Source of the DNA: Ferrovibrio sp046297595
GTDB lineage: Bacteria; Pseudomonadota; Alphaproteobacteria; Ferrovibrionales; Ferrovibrionaceae
Assembly (NCBI RefSeq): GCF_046297595.1
Contig: NZ_JBKBHT010000006.1
Coordinates: forward strand, 124,001-188,000
DNA: 64,000 bases
Direction: 5' to 3'
Shown: positions 54,867 to 62,528 of the stretch, piece by piece
Layout: each line of letters starts with the position of its first letter
Position numbering within the stretch: position 1 is the first letter of the stretch
Position numbers and translations under genes: made by a program
The notes under the pieces: model-generated
Told to the model about the DNA's origin: nothing
What the model saw: only the letters and a program-made list of their open reading frames with translations
The model's database searches: none

Positions 54867-55583
54867 ATGACCTGGTCCATCGTCGCCCGCGATGCCCAGA
54901 CCGGCGCCTTCGGCGTGGCGGTGACGACGAAGTTCTTCGCTGTCGGCGCGCTCTGCCCGCATGCGGCGGCCAATGCCGGCGCATTGGCGACCCAGGCGCT
55001 GGTCAATCCCACCTGGGGGCCGCGCGGCATTGCCATGCTCAAAGACGGTGTGCCGGCGGCAAGCGTGATGGAACGCCTCGTCGCCTCCGACCAGGGACGC
55101 GAGACGCGGCAATTGCATCTGGTCGACCGCCATGGCGGCACGGCGCAGCATACCGGCCGCGACTGCATCGGCTGGTGCGGCCACAAGGCGGGCGACGGAT
55201 TCTCGGTGGCTGGCAACATGCTGGCCGGCGAAGCGGTGATAAACGCGACCCATGCCAGCTTCGCCGCCAGCGCCAAACCTTTCGCCGAGCGCCTGATCGA
55301 CGCGCTGGATGCCGGCCAGGCCGAGGGCGGCGACAAGCGCGGCAAACAATCGGCGGCGCTGATCGTCTTCACCACCGAGGATTACCCGGCGCTGAGTCTG
55401 CGCGTGGACGATCATGCCGAGCCGCTGGCCGAGTTGCGCCGGCTATACGCGCTTTCGCAGGGGCGCTTCGCGGCCTTCTCGAAATTCATGGCCACGCGCG
55501 AGAATCCGAGCGGCGTGTGGGACCGCAGCGTGATCGAAGCCGAGGCGCAACGACTGGAACAACTGCAGCAGGAGGCCGGCTGA
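54867..55583 (+). CDS. DUF1028 family putative Ntn-hydrolase-like protein
   Basis: 238 residues. Blocks MTWSIVARDAQTGAFGVAVTTKFFAVGALCPHAAANAGALATQALVNPTWGPRG and GDGFSVAGNMLAGEAVI mark DUF1028. These proteins often stand beside GGT and dipeptide transporter genes, as here, and have an Ntn-like fold by prediction. Substrate unknown. Start 7 bases after GGT stop; stop overlaps the next start (TGATG). Confidence 0.9.
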   Translation: MTWSIVARDAQTGAFGVAVTTKFFAVGALCPHAAANAGALATQALVNPTWGPRGIAMLKDGVPAASVMERLVASDQGRETRQLHLVDRHGGTAQHTGRDCIGWCGHKAGDGFSVAGNMLAGEAVINATHASFAASAKPFAERLIDALDAGQAEGGDKRGKQSAALIVFTTEDYPALSLRVDDHAEPLAELRRLYALSQGRFAAFSKFMATRENPSGVWDRSVIEAEAQRLEQLQQEAG

Positions 55584-56554
55584 TGGCCCTGCTGGAAGTC
55601 GACGACCTGCGCACCCATTTCGCCACCGACGCTGACGGCGAGTTCCGAGCCGTGGATGGCGTCAGCTTCGCCGTCGATGGCGGTAAGACGCTGGGCATTG
55701 TGGGCGAAAGCGGCTGTGGTAAGTCGGTCACGTCACTGACCGTGATGGGCCTGCTGCCCAAGACCGGGGCGCGTGTCGCCGGCGGCAGCATCCGGTTTGC
55801 CGGGCAGGACCTGAGCTGCCTGAATGCCGAAGCCATGAGCAATCTGCGCGGCAATCGCCTGGCGATGATCTTCCAGGAACCGATGACCTCGCTGAACCCC
55901 GCCTTCACCATCGGCGACCAGCTCACGGAGGGCCTGATCCGCCACAAGGGCGTGAGCGCGGCGCAGGCCCGCGATCAGGCGATTGCCATGCTGCGCAAGG
56001 TGAAGATCCCCGCGCCGGAAAAACGCATCGACGATTATCCGCACCAGCTTTCCGGCGGCATGCGCCAGCGTGTGATGATCGCCATGGCTTTGGCCTGCGG
56101 TCCGGAGCTGCTGATCGCCGACGAGCCGACCACCGCGCTGGACGTGACCGTGCAGGCGCAGATTCTCGACCTGCTGCGCGAGCTGCAGCGCGACCTGGGC
56201 ACCGCCATCCTGCTGATCAGCCACGACATGGGCGTGATCGCCGAGATGGCCGATGAAGTTGCCGTAATGTATGCCGGCCGCATCGTGGAGAAGGCACCGG
56301 TCGAGCGGCTGTTCGCCGAGCCGCAGCATCCCTACACCATCGGCCTGCTCGGCTCGATCCCGCGTCTGGACGTCACGCGCGAGCATCTGCCCGCCATCCA
56401 GGGCAGCGTTCCCGATCCGATGAACCCGCCGCCGGGCTGTCGCTTCAACCCGCGCTGCCCCTTCGCCGATGCCGAATGCCGGCAGGCTGTGCCTGAACTG
56501 CGCGAGGTGGCGGCCAGCCACGCCGTGGCCTGCTGGAAGGCGCCGCTTGAATGA
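55583..56554 (+). CDS. oligo/dipeptide ABC transporter ATP-binding protein (DppD type)
   Basis: 323 residues from ATG 55583, overlapping the DUF1028 stop; the longer open frame upstream is a shadow. Walker A GESGCGKS at 41-48, signature LSGGMRQR, Walker B LLIADEPTTALD, and the C-terminal oligo_HPY region GCRFNPRCPFADAEC that marks peptide importers. Energises uptake with the DppF partner that follows. Confidence 0.95.
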   Translation: MALLEVDDLRTHFATDADGEFRAVDGVSFAVDGGKTLGIVGESGCGKSVTSLTVMGLLPKTGARVAGGSIRFAGQDLSCLNAEAMSNLRGNRLAMIFQEPMTSLNPAFTIGDQLTEGLIRHKGVSAAQARDQAIAMLRKVKIPAPEKRIDDYPHQLSGGMRQRVMIAMALACGPELLIADEPTTALDVTVQAQILDLLRELQRDLGTAILLISHDMGVIAEMADEVAVMYAGRIVEKAPVERLFAEPQHPYTIGLLGSIPRLDVTREHLPAIQGSVPDPMNPPPGCRFNPRCPFADAECRQAVPELREVAASHAVACWKAPLE

Positions 56555-56564
56555 GTATCGTGGC

Positions 56565-57635
56565 ATGAGCAACCTTCTCGACGTCAGCGGCCTGACCAAA
56601 CATTTCACGGCCAAGACCAACTGGCTGGGCCGGCCGGTCAGCCATGTCTCGGCCGTCGATGACGTGAGTTTCAGCCTGAAGGCCGGCGAGACCTTGAGCC
56701 TGGTGGGTGAAAGCGGCTGCGGCAAATCCACCACCGGGCGGCTGGTGCTGCGCCTGCTGGAACCCACTGCCGGCACGATCCGCTATGACGGCCGCGACAT
56801 CACTCGCCTTGAGGGCCACGCCCTGCGCGATCTGCGCCGCGAGATGCAACTGGTGTTCCAGGACCCGTATGCGTCCCTGAATCCGCGTATGACGGTGGGC
56901 GACATCCTGGCCGAGCCGCTGATGCTGCATGGTCTGGTGCCGCCGGAAAAGCGCAAGGCCCGCGTCGAGGAGCTGCTCGACCTGGTCGGCCTGAGGCCCG
57001 CGCACGCACGGCGCTACCCCCATGAATTCTCCGGCGGCCAGCGCCAGCGCATCGGCATCGCCCGCGCGCTGGCCGTACAGCCTAACCTGATCGTGGCCGA
57101 CGAGGCGGTTTCAGCCTTGGACGTTTCGGTGCAGGCGCAGGTGCTGAACCTGCTGAAGGACCTGCAGGCCCGCTTTGGGATCGCGCTGGTATTCATCGCC
57201 CATGACCTGGCCGTGGTGCGCCATATCTCGCAGCGTATCGCTGTGATGTATCTGGGCCATATCGTCGAGATCGCGCCGGCAACCGAGCTGTTTGCCGTGC
57301 CGCGCCACCCCTATACCCGCGCCCTGCTCTCGGCCATTCCGGTTCCGCAGCCCAAGGCGAACCGCCAGCGGATCATTCTGACCGGCGACGTGCCCAGCCC
57401 GATCGACCCGCCGGCCGGCTGCCGTTTCCATACGCGCTGCCCCTTCGCCGTCGATCTGTGCCGGCAGGCCAAGCCGGTCATGGAAGACACCGCCGCCGGA
57501 CACAGTGTCGCCTGCCATCGCTGGCGCGAATTGCCGGCCGCAGCCCCCCTGCCCGTCGAAAGCGACCGGCCTGGCGCCGCGCGCCTGGCGCGGTTGCAGA
57601 CGAAATTCAGCGAACCCGTTACCCAGACCGAATAA
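56565..57635 (+). CDS. oligo/dipeptide ABC transporter ATP-binding protein (DppF type)
   Basis: 356 residues from ATG 56565. Walker A GESGCGKS at 48-55, signature FSGGQRQRIGIARAL, Walker B LIVADEAVSALD (Ala-Val where many have Pro-Thr), C-terminal CRFHTRCPFAVDLC. Second ATPase of the peptide importer; 10 bases after DppD. Confidence 0.94.
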   Translation: MSNLLDVSGLTKHFTAKTNWLGRPVSHVSAVDDVSFSLKAGETLSLVGESGCGKSTTGRLVLRLLEPTAGTIRYDGRDITRLEGHALRDLRREMQLVFQDPYASLNPRMTVGDILAEPLMLHGLVPPEKRKARVEELLDLVGLRPAHARRYPHEFSGGQRQRIGIARALAVQPNLIVADEAVSALDVSVQAQVLNLLKDLQARFGIALVFIAHDLAVVRHISQRIAVMYLGHIVEIAPATELFAVPRHPYTRALLSAIPVPQPKANRQRIILTGDVPSPIDPPAGCRFHTRCPFAVDLCRQAKPVMEDTAAGHSVACHRWRELPAAAPLPVESDRPGAARLARLQTKFSEPVTQTE

Positions 57636-57655
57636 CCAACAGGAGAGAGGCAGAC

Positions 57656-59179
57656 ATGTTCAGACACGCTACCTATGCCGCCTTGGCGGCGTTACTCATG
57701 GCGGCGGCACCCGGCGCCATGTCATCGGCTTCGGCCCAGACGCTGAAATTCGGCCTGGCCGAAGATCCCGACGCGCTGGATCCCACGCTGGCCCGCACCT
57801 TCGTCGGCCGCGTCGTCTTCTCGGCGCTTTGCGACAAGCTGGTGGATATCTCGCCCGACCTGAAAGTCGTGCCGCAGCTGGCCACCGAATGGAGCTGGTC
57901 GGCCGACAACAAGAGCCTGACCTTCAAGCTGCGTCCGGGCGTGACGTTCCATGACGGCGAGAAATTCGACGCCGAAGCGGTGAAGTACAACATCGAGCGC
58001 CACAAGACCATGCAGGGCTCGCAGCGCCGTGGCGAGCTTTCGGCCGTGACTTCGGTCGATGTGGTCGATCCGCTGACCGTGAAGTTGAACACCGCCGCGC
58101 CATTCGCGCCGCTGCTGGCCACGCTGACCGACCGCGCCGGCATGATGATCTCGCCCAAGGCCGGCAAGGCGCTGGGCGACAAGTTCGCCACCGCGCCGGT
58201 CTGCGCCGGCCCATTCAAGTTCGTCGAGCGCGTCGCGCAGGACCGCATCGTGCTGGAGAAGTTCGACGGTTACTGGAACAAGGCCAACATCCACTTCCAG
58301 CGCATCGAGTTCCGCCCCTTCATCGACGCCACCGTGCGTCTGGCCAACCTGCGTTCGGGCCAGCTTGATATCCTCGAACGCCTGGCCGCCACCGACGTGC
58401 CCGGCGTGCAGAAGGACTCGAAGCTGAAATTCGGTTCAATCACCGAAATCGGCTATTACGGCATCACCATCAACATCGGCAAAAGCGACAAGGCCAAGAC
58501 CTCGGCCCTGGGCTCGAGCCAGAAGATCCGCGAGGCCTTTGAGCTGTCGCTAGACCGCAACGGGATCAACAAGGTTGTGTTCGACGGCCTGGCCACGCCG
58601 GGCAACCAGTGGGTCGCGCCGACCAGCCCGTATTATGCCAAGTCGTCGCCGATGCCCAAGCGTGACGTGGCCAAGGCCAAGGCACTGCTGAAAGAGGCCG
58701 GCAACCCGAACCCGGTGGTGAACCTCGTCACGCCAACCACAACGGATGCCCGCAACATCGCCCAGGTGGTGCAGGCCATGGCCAAGGAAGCAGGCTTCGA
58801 CGTGCGCATCCAGGCCACCGAATTCGCCACCTCGCTGAACATGGCCGACAAGGGCGATTTCGAGGCCTATATCCTGGCCTGGAGCGGCCGGCCCGATCCG
58901 GACGGCAATCTCTACAGCTTCCATGCCTGCAAGCAGCCGCTGAACTATTCCGGCATCTGCAACCCGGCGCTGGACGAGATCCTGAACGACAGCCGCCTGA
59001 CCACCGACATGGCCCAGCGCCAGGCCGCCTGGAACAAGGCCGCCGCCATCGTGGTGGCCGAACGCCCGATCATCTACCTGCTGCATCGCAAGTGGCTGTG
59101 GGCTTATGGCAACAAGCTGCAGGGCTTCAAGGAGTATCCCGACGGCCTGATCCGCTTCACCGGCATGAAGCTGGGCTGA
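57656..59179 (+). CDS. peptide ABC transporter substrate-binding protein (DppA type)
   Basis: 507 residues from ATG 57656 with GGAGAGAG upstream and a signal peptide ending ASAQT. SBP family 5 blocks: LKFGLAEDPDALDPTLARTFVGR, ATEWSWSADNKSLTFKLRPGVTFHDGEKFDAEAVKYNIER. The peptide-binding lobe and late YNDPELDALL-like region (NPALDEILNDSR) are intact. A terminator hairpin follows the stop. Confidence 0.94.
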   Translation: MFRHATYAALAALLMAAAPGAMSSASAQTLKFGLAEDPDALDPTLARTFVGRVVFSALCDKLVDISPDLKVVPQLATEWSWSADNKSLTFKLRPGVTFHDGEKFDAEAVKYNIERHKTMQGSQRRGELSAVTSVDVVDPLTVKLNTAAPFAPLLATLTDRAGMMISPKAGKALGDKFATAPVCAGPFKFVERVAQDRIVLEKFDGYWNKANIHFQRIEFRPFIDATVRLANLRSGQLDILERLAATDVPGVQKDSKLKFGSITEIGYYGITINIGKSDKAKTSALGSSQKIREAFELSLDRNGINKVVFDGLATPGNQWVAPTSPYYAKSSPMPKRDVAKAKALLKEAGNPNPVVNLVTPTTTDARNIAQVVQAMAKEAGFDVRIQATEFATSLNMADKGDFEAYILAWSGRPDPDGNLYSFHACKQPLNYSGICNPALDEILNDSRLTTDMAQRQAAWNKAAAIVVAERPIIYLLHRKWLWAYGNKLQGFKEYPDGLIRFTGMKLG

Positions 59180-59187
59180 TGACACCC

Positions 59188-59217
59188 GGGGATCGCGGCT
59201 CAACCGCGATCCCCTTT
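59188..59217 (+). terminator. intrinsic terminator or attenuator after the peptide-binding-protein gene
   Basis: GGGGATCGCGG-CTCAA-CCGCGATCCCC, an 11-bp perfect stem, followed by TTTCCTCTTT. It lies 9 bases past the binding-protein stop and 20 bases before the next gene. Partial termination would give more binding protein than permease. Confidence 0.75.
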
Positions 59218-59236
59218 CCTCTTTGACCAGAGTCCC

Positions 59237-60178
59237 ATGACCCGTTTCCTGTTCCGCCGCCTGGCCATCCTGCTGCCGACACTGCTCTTCGTGTCGATCA
59301 TCATCTTCGGGCTGCAGCAACTGCTGCCCGGCGATCCGGCGATTGCCATGGCCGGCGAGGAACGCGATCCGGAAACCATCGCGCAGATCCGCGAGAAGTA
59401 TCACCTCAACAAGCCGATCCACGAGCGCTACCTGATCTGGATCGGCGGCGTGCTGCAGGGCGATTTCGGCGAGTCCATCCGCATCCAGCTCCCGGTCTCG
59501 CAGCTTCTGCTGGAAAAGCTGCCCGTCACTATCGAACTCGCGTTCCTGTCCATGCTGGTGGCTTTGGGTATCGGCCTGCCGGCCGGCATGATCTCGGCGC
59601 TCTATAACGGGCGATGGCCCGATTATGTCGCCAATGTCGTCGGCCTGTGGGGTCTTTCCACGCCCAATTTCTGGCTTGGCATCATGATGATCCTGCTGTT
59701 TTCGGTGGAACTCGGCTGGCTGCCGGCATCGGGGTATGTCAGTCCGCTGGAAGATCCCATCGGCAACCTGGAATCCATGATCATGCCCGCTTTCGTGCTG
59801 GGCACCGGCATTGCCGCGGTGATGATGCGCCACACCCGCAGCGCCATGCTGCAGGTTCTGTCCAGCGACTATATCCGCACCGCGCGGGCGAAAGGCCTGC
59901 GCGAGAAGGTGGTGATCGGCAAACATGCCCTGCGCAATGCCGCCGTGCCGGTGATCACGCTGGGCGCGCTGGAATTCGGCCAGCTCCTGTCGGGCGCCGT
60001 GCTGACCGAACAGATTTTTTCCATCCCCGGCTTCGGCAAGCTGATCGTCGATGCCGTGTTCAACCGCGACTATGCCGTCGTCCAGGGCGTCGTGCTGTGT
60101 ACCGCCACCGCCTATATCGTACTGAACCTGCTGGCCGACATCGCCTACTTCCTGGTCAATCCGAGGCTGCGCGCATGA
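59237..60178 (+). CDS. peptide ABC transporter permease (DppB type)
   Basis: 313 residues, six hydrophobic segments. DppB marks: N-terminal RRLAILLPTLLFVSIIIFGLQQLLPGDPA and the EAA loop MRHTRSAMLQVLSSDYIRTARAKGLREKVVIGKHALRNA. Forms the membrane pore with DppC. Sits after the hairpin at 59188-59217, and its stop overlaps the DppC start by 4 bases (ATGA). Confidence 0.95.
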   Translation: MTRFLFRRLAILLPTLLFVSIIIFGLQQLLPGDPAIAMAGEERDPETIAQIREKYHLNKPIHERYLIWIGGVLQGDFGESIRIQLPVSQLLLEKLPVTIELAFLSMLVALGIGLPAGMISALYNGRWPDYVANVVGLWGLSTPNFWLGIMMILLFSVELGWLPASGYVSPLEDPIGNLESMIMPAFVLGTGIAAVMMRHTRSAMLQVLSSDYIRTARAKGLREKVVIGKHALRNAAVPVITLGALEFGQLLSGAVLTEQIFSIPGFGKLIVDAVFNRDYAVVQGVVLCTATAYIVLNLLADIAYFLVNPRLRA

Positions 60179-61062
60179 GTGCCGTGACGATGGACGACGC
60201 GGCCAAGACCGCGCCGCGCGAGGAAAGCCCGGCACGGCGCGCCTTCCGCCGCCTGCTGAAGCGCAAGGGCGCCGTCGTCGGCCTGGTGGTGGTGGTCGCC
60301 TTCCTGCTGCTGGCCGTGCTGGCCGATGTGGTGGCGCCATACGATCCCACCGAAGCCGACTGGGGCGCGCTGCGCGCCGCGCCAACCATGGAACATCCCT
60401 TCGGCGGCGACGAACTGGGCCGCGACGTGCTTTCGCGCGTGATCCATGGTGCCCGCGCTTCGCTGTTCGCCGGCGTGATCTCGGTCTTCCTCGCCCTGCT
60501 GATCGGCATTCCCGTCGGGCTGCTGTCGGGCTATGCCGGCGGGCTGGTGGATGGCGTGATCATGCGCTTCACCGATGCCATGCTGGCCGTACCTTTCCTG
60601 ATCCTGGCCATCGCACTGGCCGCCTTTCTCGGCCCCAGCCTCACCAACGCGATGATCGCCATCGGCATCTCGGCCGCGCCGATCTTCATCCGCCTGACGC
60701 GCGCACAGGTGCAGGCCGTGAAGGTGGAGGATTACATCGAGGCGGCGCTGGCCGTCGGCAATCCGCCCTTCCGCATCGCCTTCCGCCATATCCTGCCCAA
60801 CATCTGGCCCGCATTGATGGTGCAGGCCACGCTGACGATTGCATCGGCCATCATCGCCGAAGCCAGCCTGTCCTTCCTCGGCCTGGGCCAGCAGCCGCCG
60901 GCACCAAGCTGGGGCAGCATGCTGAACACGGCAAAGGACTTCCTCACCCAGGCACCATGGATGGCGATTTACCCCGGCCTTTCGATCTTCGTGGTCGTGC
61001 TGTCGTTCAACCTGCTGGGCGACGGCCTGCGCGACGCACTGGATCCACGCCACAAGGGCTAA
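60175..61062 (+). CDS. peptide ABC transporter permease (DppC type)
   Basis: 295 residues from ATG 60175. N-terminal cytoplasmic stretch then six helices; EAA loop FIRLTRAQVQAVKVEDYIEAALAVGNPPFRIAFRHILPN and C-terminal GWMLNTAKDFLTQAPWMAIYPGLSIFVVVLSFNLLGDGLRDALDPR, as in DppC. Partner of DppB. The region before it (GLVVVVAFLLLAVLADVVAPYDP) is typical. Confidence 0.95.
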   Translation: MSAVTMDDAAKTAPREESPARRAFRRLLKRKGAVVGLVVVVAFLLLAVLADVVAPYDPTEADWGALRAAPTMEHPFGGDELGRDVLSRVIHGARASLFAGVISVFLALLIGIPVGLLSGYAGGLVDGVIMRFTDAMLAVPFLILAIALAAFLGPSLTNAMIAIGISAAPIFIRLTRAQVQAVKVEDYIEAALAVGNPPFRIAFRHILPNIWPALMVQATLTIASAIIAEASLSFLGLGQQPPAPSWGSMLNTAKDFLTQAPWMAIYPGLSIFVVVLSFNLLGDGLRDALDPRHKG

Positions 61063-61121
61063 AGGCTTGCCCTGACCGTTTCGCCTCCCTACCATCTTCC
61101 GTGCCGCATACGGAGGAAACC

Positions 61122-61610
61122 ATGGGCCACGATCACCACCACACCGACTGGAAGCATGACGGCGTGCGGGTGATTCCGGCCGACCAGCTCGATCCCACCA
61201 CGGCCGGACAGACGACCGGCATGAACCGGGCCACCGCGATCAACTTCGCGCGTGTCGGTGCGCAGAAGATCTGGGCCGGCACCGTGCATATCCATGCCAA
61301 TGCCAAGACCGGCGCGCATCACCACGGCGACCTGGAAAGCGTGATCTATGTGGTGAAGGGCAAGGCGCGCATGCGCTGGGGCAACAACCTGGAATTCGTG
61401 GCCGAGGCCGGACCGGGCGATTTCATCTTCGTGCCGCCATACGTGCCGCACCAGGAGATCAATGCCAGCAGCGACGAAACGCTGGAATGCGTGCTGGTGC
61501 GCTCAGGGCAGGATCCTGTCGTCGTGAACCTGGATATCGAGCCGGTGGAAAAGCCCGAGAACGTGGCATGGGTCGATCCCATTCACGCTGATCCGGCGGC
61601 GAAGAAATAA
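61122..61610 (+). CDS. small cupin-domain protein
   Basis: 162 residues from ATG 61122 with GGAGG upstream. Cupin motif 1 is GAHHHGDLESVIYVVKGKARMRWG and motif 2 is PGDFIFVPPYVPHQEIN; three His plus Glu give a metal site. N-terminus is His-rich (GHDHHHTDWKH). Reaction unknown. It follows the DppC gene by 59 bases and may belong to the operon. Confidence 0.85.
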   Translation: MGHDHHHTDWKHDGVRVIPADQLDPTTAGQTTGMNRATAINFARVGAQKIWAGTVHIHANAKTGAHHHGDLESVIYVVKGKARMRWGNNLEFVAEAGPGDFIFVPPYVPHQEINASSDETLECVLVRSGQDPVVVNLDIEPVEKPENVAWVDPIHADPAAKK

Positions 61611-61621
61611 CCGCCCCTTTC

Positions 61622-62521
61622 ATGACCCTCGACCAGATTCTGGGCACCGGCAATCGCCGGGGCATCATCTTTTTCCTGCTCGCCATCATCCTCTTCGTGG
61701 TGAACGAGGCCCTGTGCAAGCTGGTCTATGACACCGTGCCGGCCAACCAGATCATGGCGGTACGCGGCCTGATCGCCACGGCGGTGATCCTGGGCATCGC
61801 CCATGCCCGCGGCGTCACGCGGCAGATCGGCATGATGGTCGACCGCCGGGTGCTGCTGCGCGCCACGACCGACCTGGCCGGCAGCTACCTCTACATGATC
61901 GCTCTGTTCCATATGCCGATCGGCAACATGATGGCGATCAACATGGCTTCGCCCCTGATGATGACGGCCGTGGTGGCGGTCGTGCTGCGCGAACCGGTGG
62001 GCTGGCGGCGCTGGGGTGCCATCGTGGCGGGCTTCCTCGGGGTTCTGCTGGTGGTGCAACCGCGCGCCGAGAATTTCAATGCCTATTCGATTCTGGCGGT
62101 AGGCGCGGTGATCTGCATCGTGGTGCGCGACCTGGTCACACGCCGCATCGACGCTGCGATCCCCTCGTTGATCGTCATCCTCACCAATGTGGGCATGATG
62201 GCCGTGGTGGCGCTGGGGCTGGCTCTGGTCGAGGGCTGGGTCGCGATGGGCTGGCGCGAAAGCATTTTCCTGACCCTGTCCGCGCTGTTCATCGCCGCCG
62301 GCTACCAGCTGGCGGTGGAGGCGTTCCGCCATGCCGAAGTGCCGGTGATCGTGCCGCTGCGGTATACCGGACTGCTCTGGGCTCTGCTGCTTGGCTGGCT
62401 GGTCTGGGGCGATGTGCCCAACGACCTCGCCACGGCCGGCATCGTTCTGATCGTGGCCAGCGGCTTGTATGTCTTCCATCGCGAACGGGTGCGCGGCCGC
62501 CTGACGCCGCCGAAAATCTGA
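61622..62521 (+). CDS. EamA/DMT-family transporter
   Basis: 299 residues with ten hydrophobic segments in two EamA repeats. Starts near GIIFFLLAIILFVVNEALCKLVYDTVPANQIMAVRGLIA; the second repeat includes LFIAAGYQLAVEAFRHAEVPVIVPLRYTGLLWALLLGWLVWGDVP. Exporters of amino acids or metabolites belong here; substrate unknown. The start is 11 bases after the cupin stop; no ribosome site is seen. Confidence 0.9.
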   Translation: MTLDQILGTGNRRGIIFFLLAIILFVVNEALCKLVYDTVPANQIMAVRGLIATAVILGIAHARGVTRQIGMMVDRRVLLRATTDLAGSYLYMIALFHMPIGNMMAINMASPLMMTAVVAVVLREPVGWRRWGAIVAGFLGVLLVVQPRAENFNAYSILAVGAVICIVVRDLVTRRIDAAIPSLIVILTNVGMMAVVALGLALVEGWVAMGWRESIFLTLSALFIAAGYQLAVEAFRHAEVPVIVPLRYTGLLWALLLGWLVWGDVPNDLATAGIVLIVASGLYVFHRERVRGRLTPPKI

Positions 62522-62528
62522 CGCTCGC

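Noticed and set aside
55175..55582. Extended N-terminus of the DppD ATPase
   Set aside because: It overlaps DUF1028 in another frame; ATG 55583 directly begins the ABC domain.
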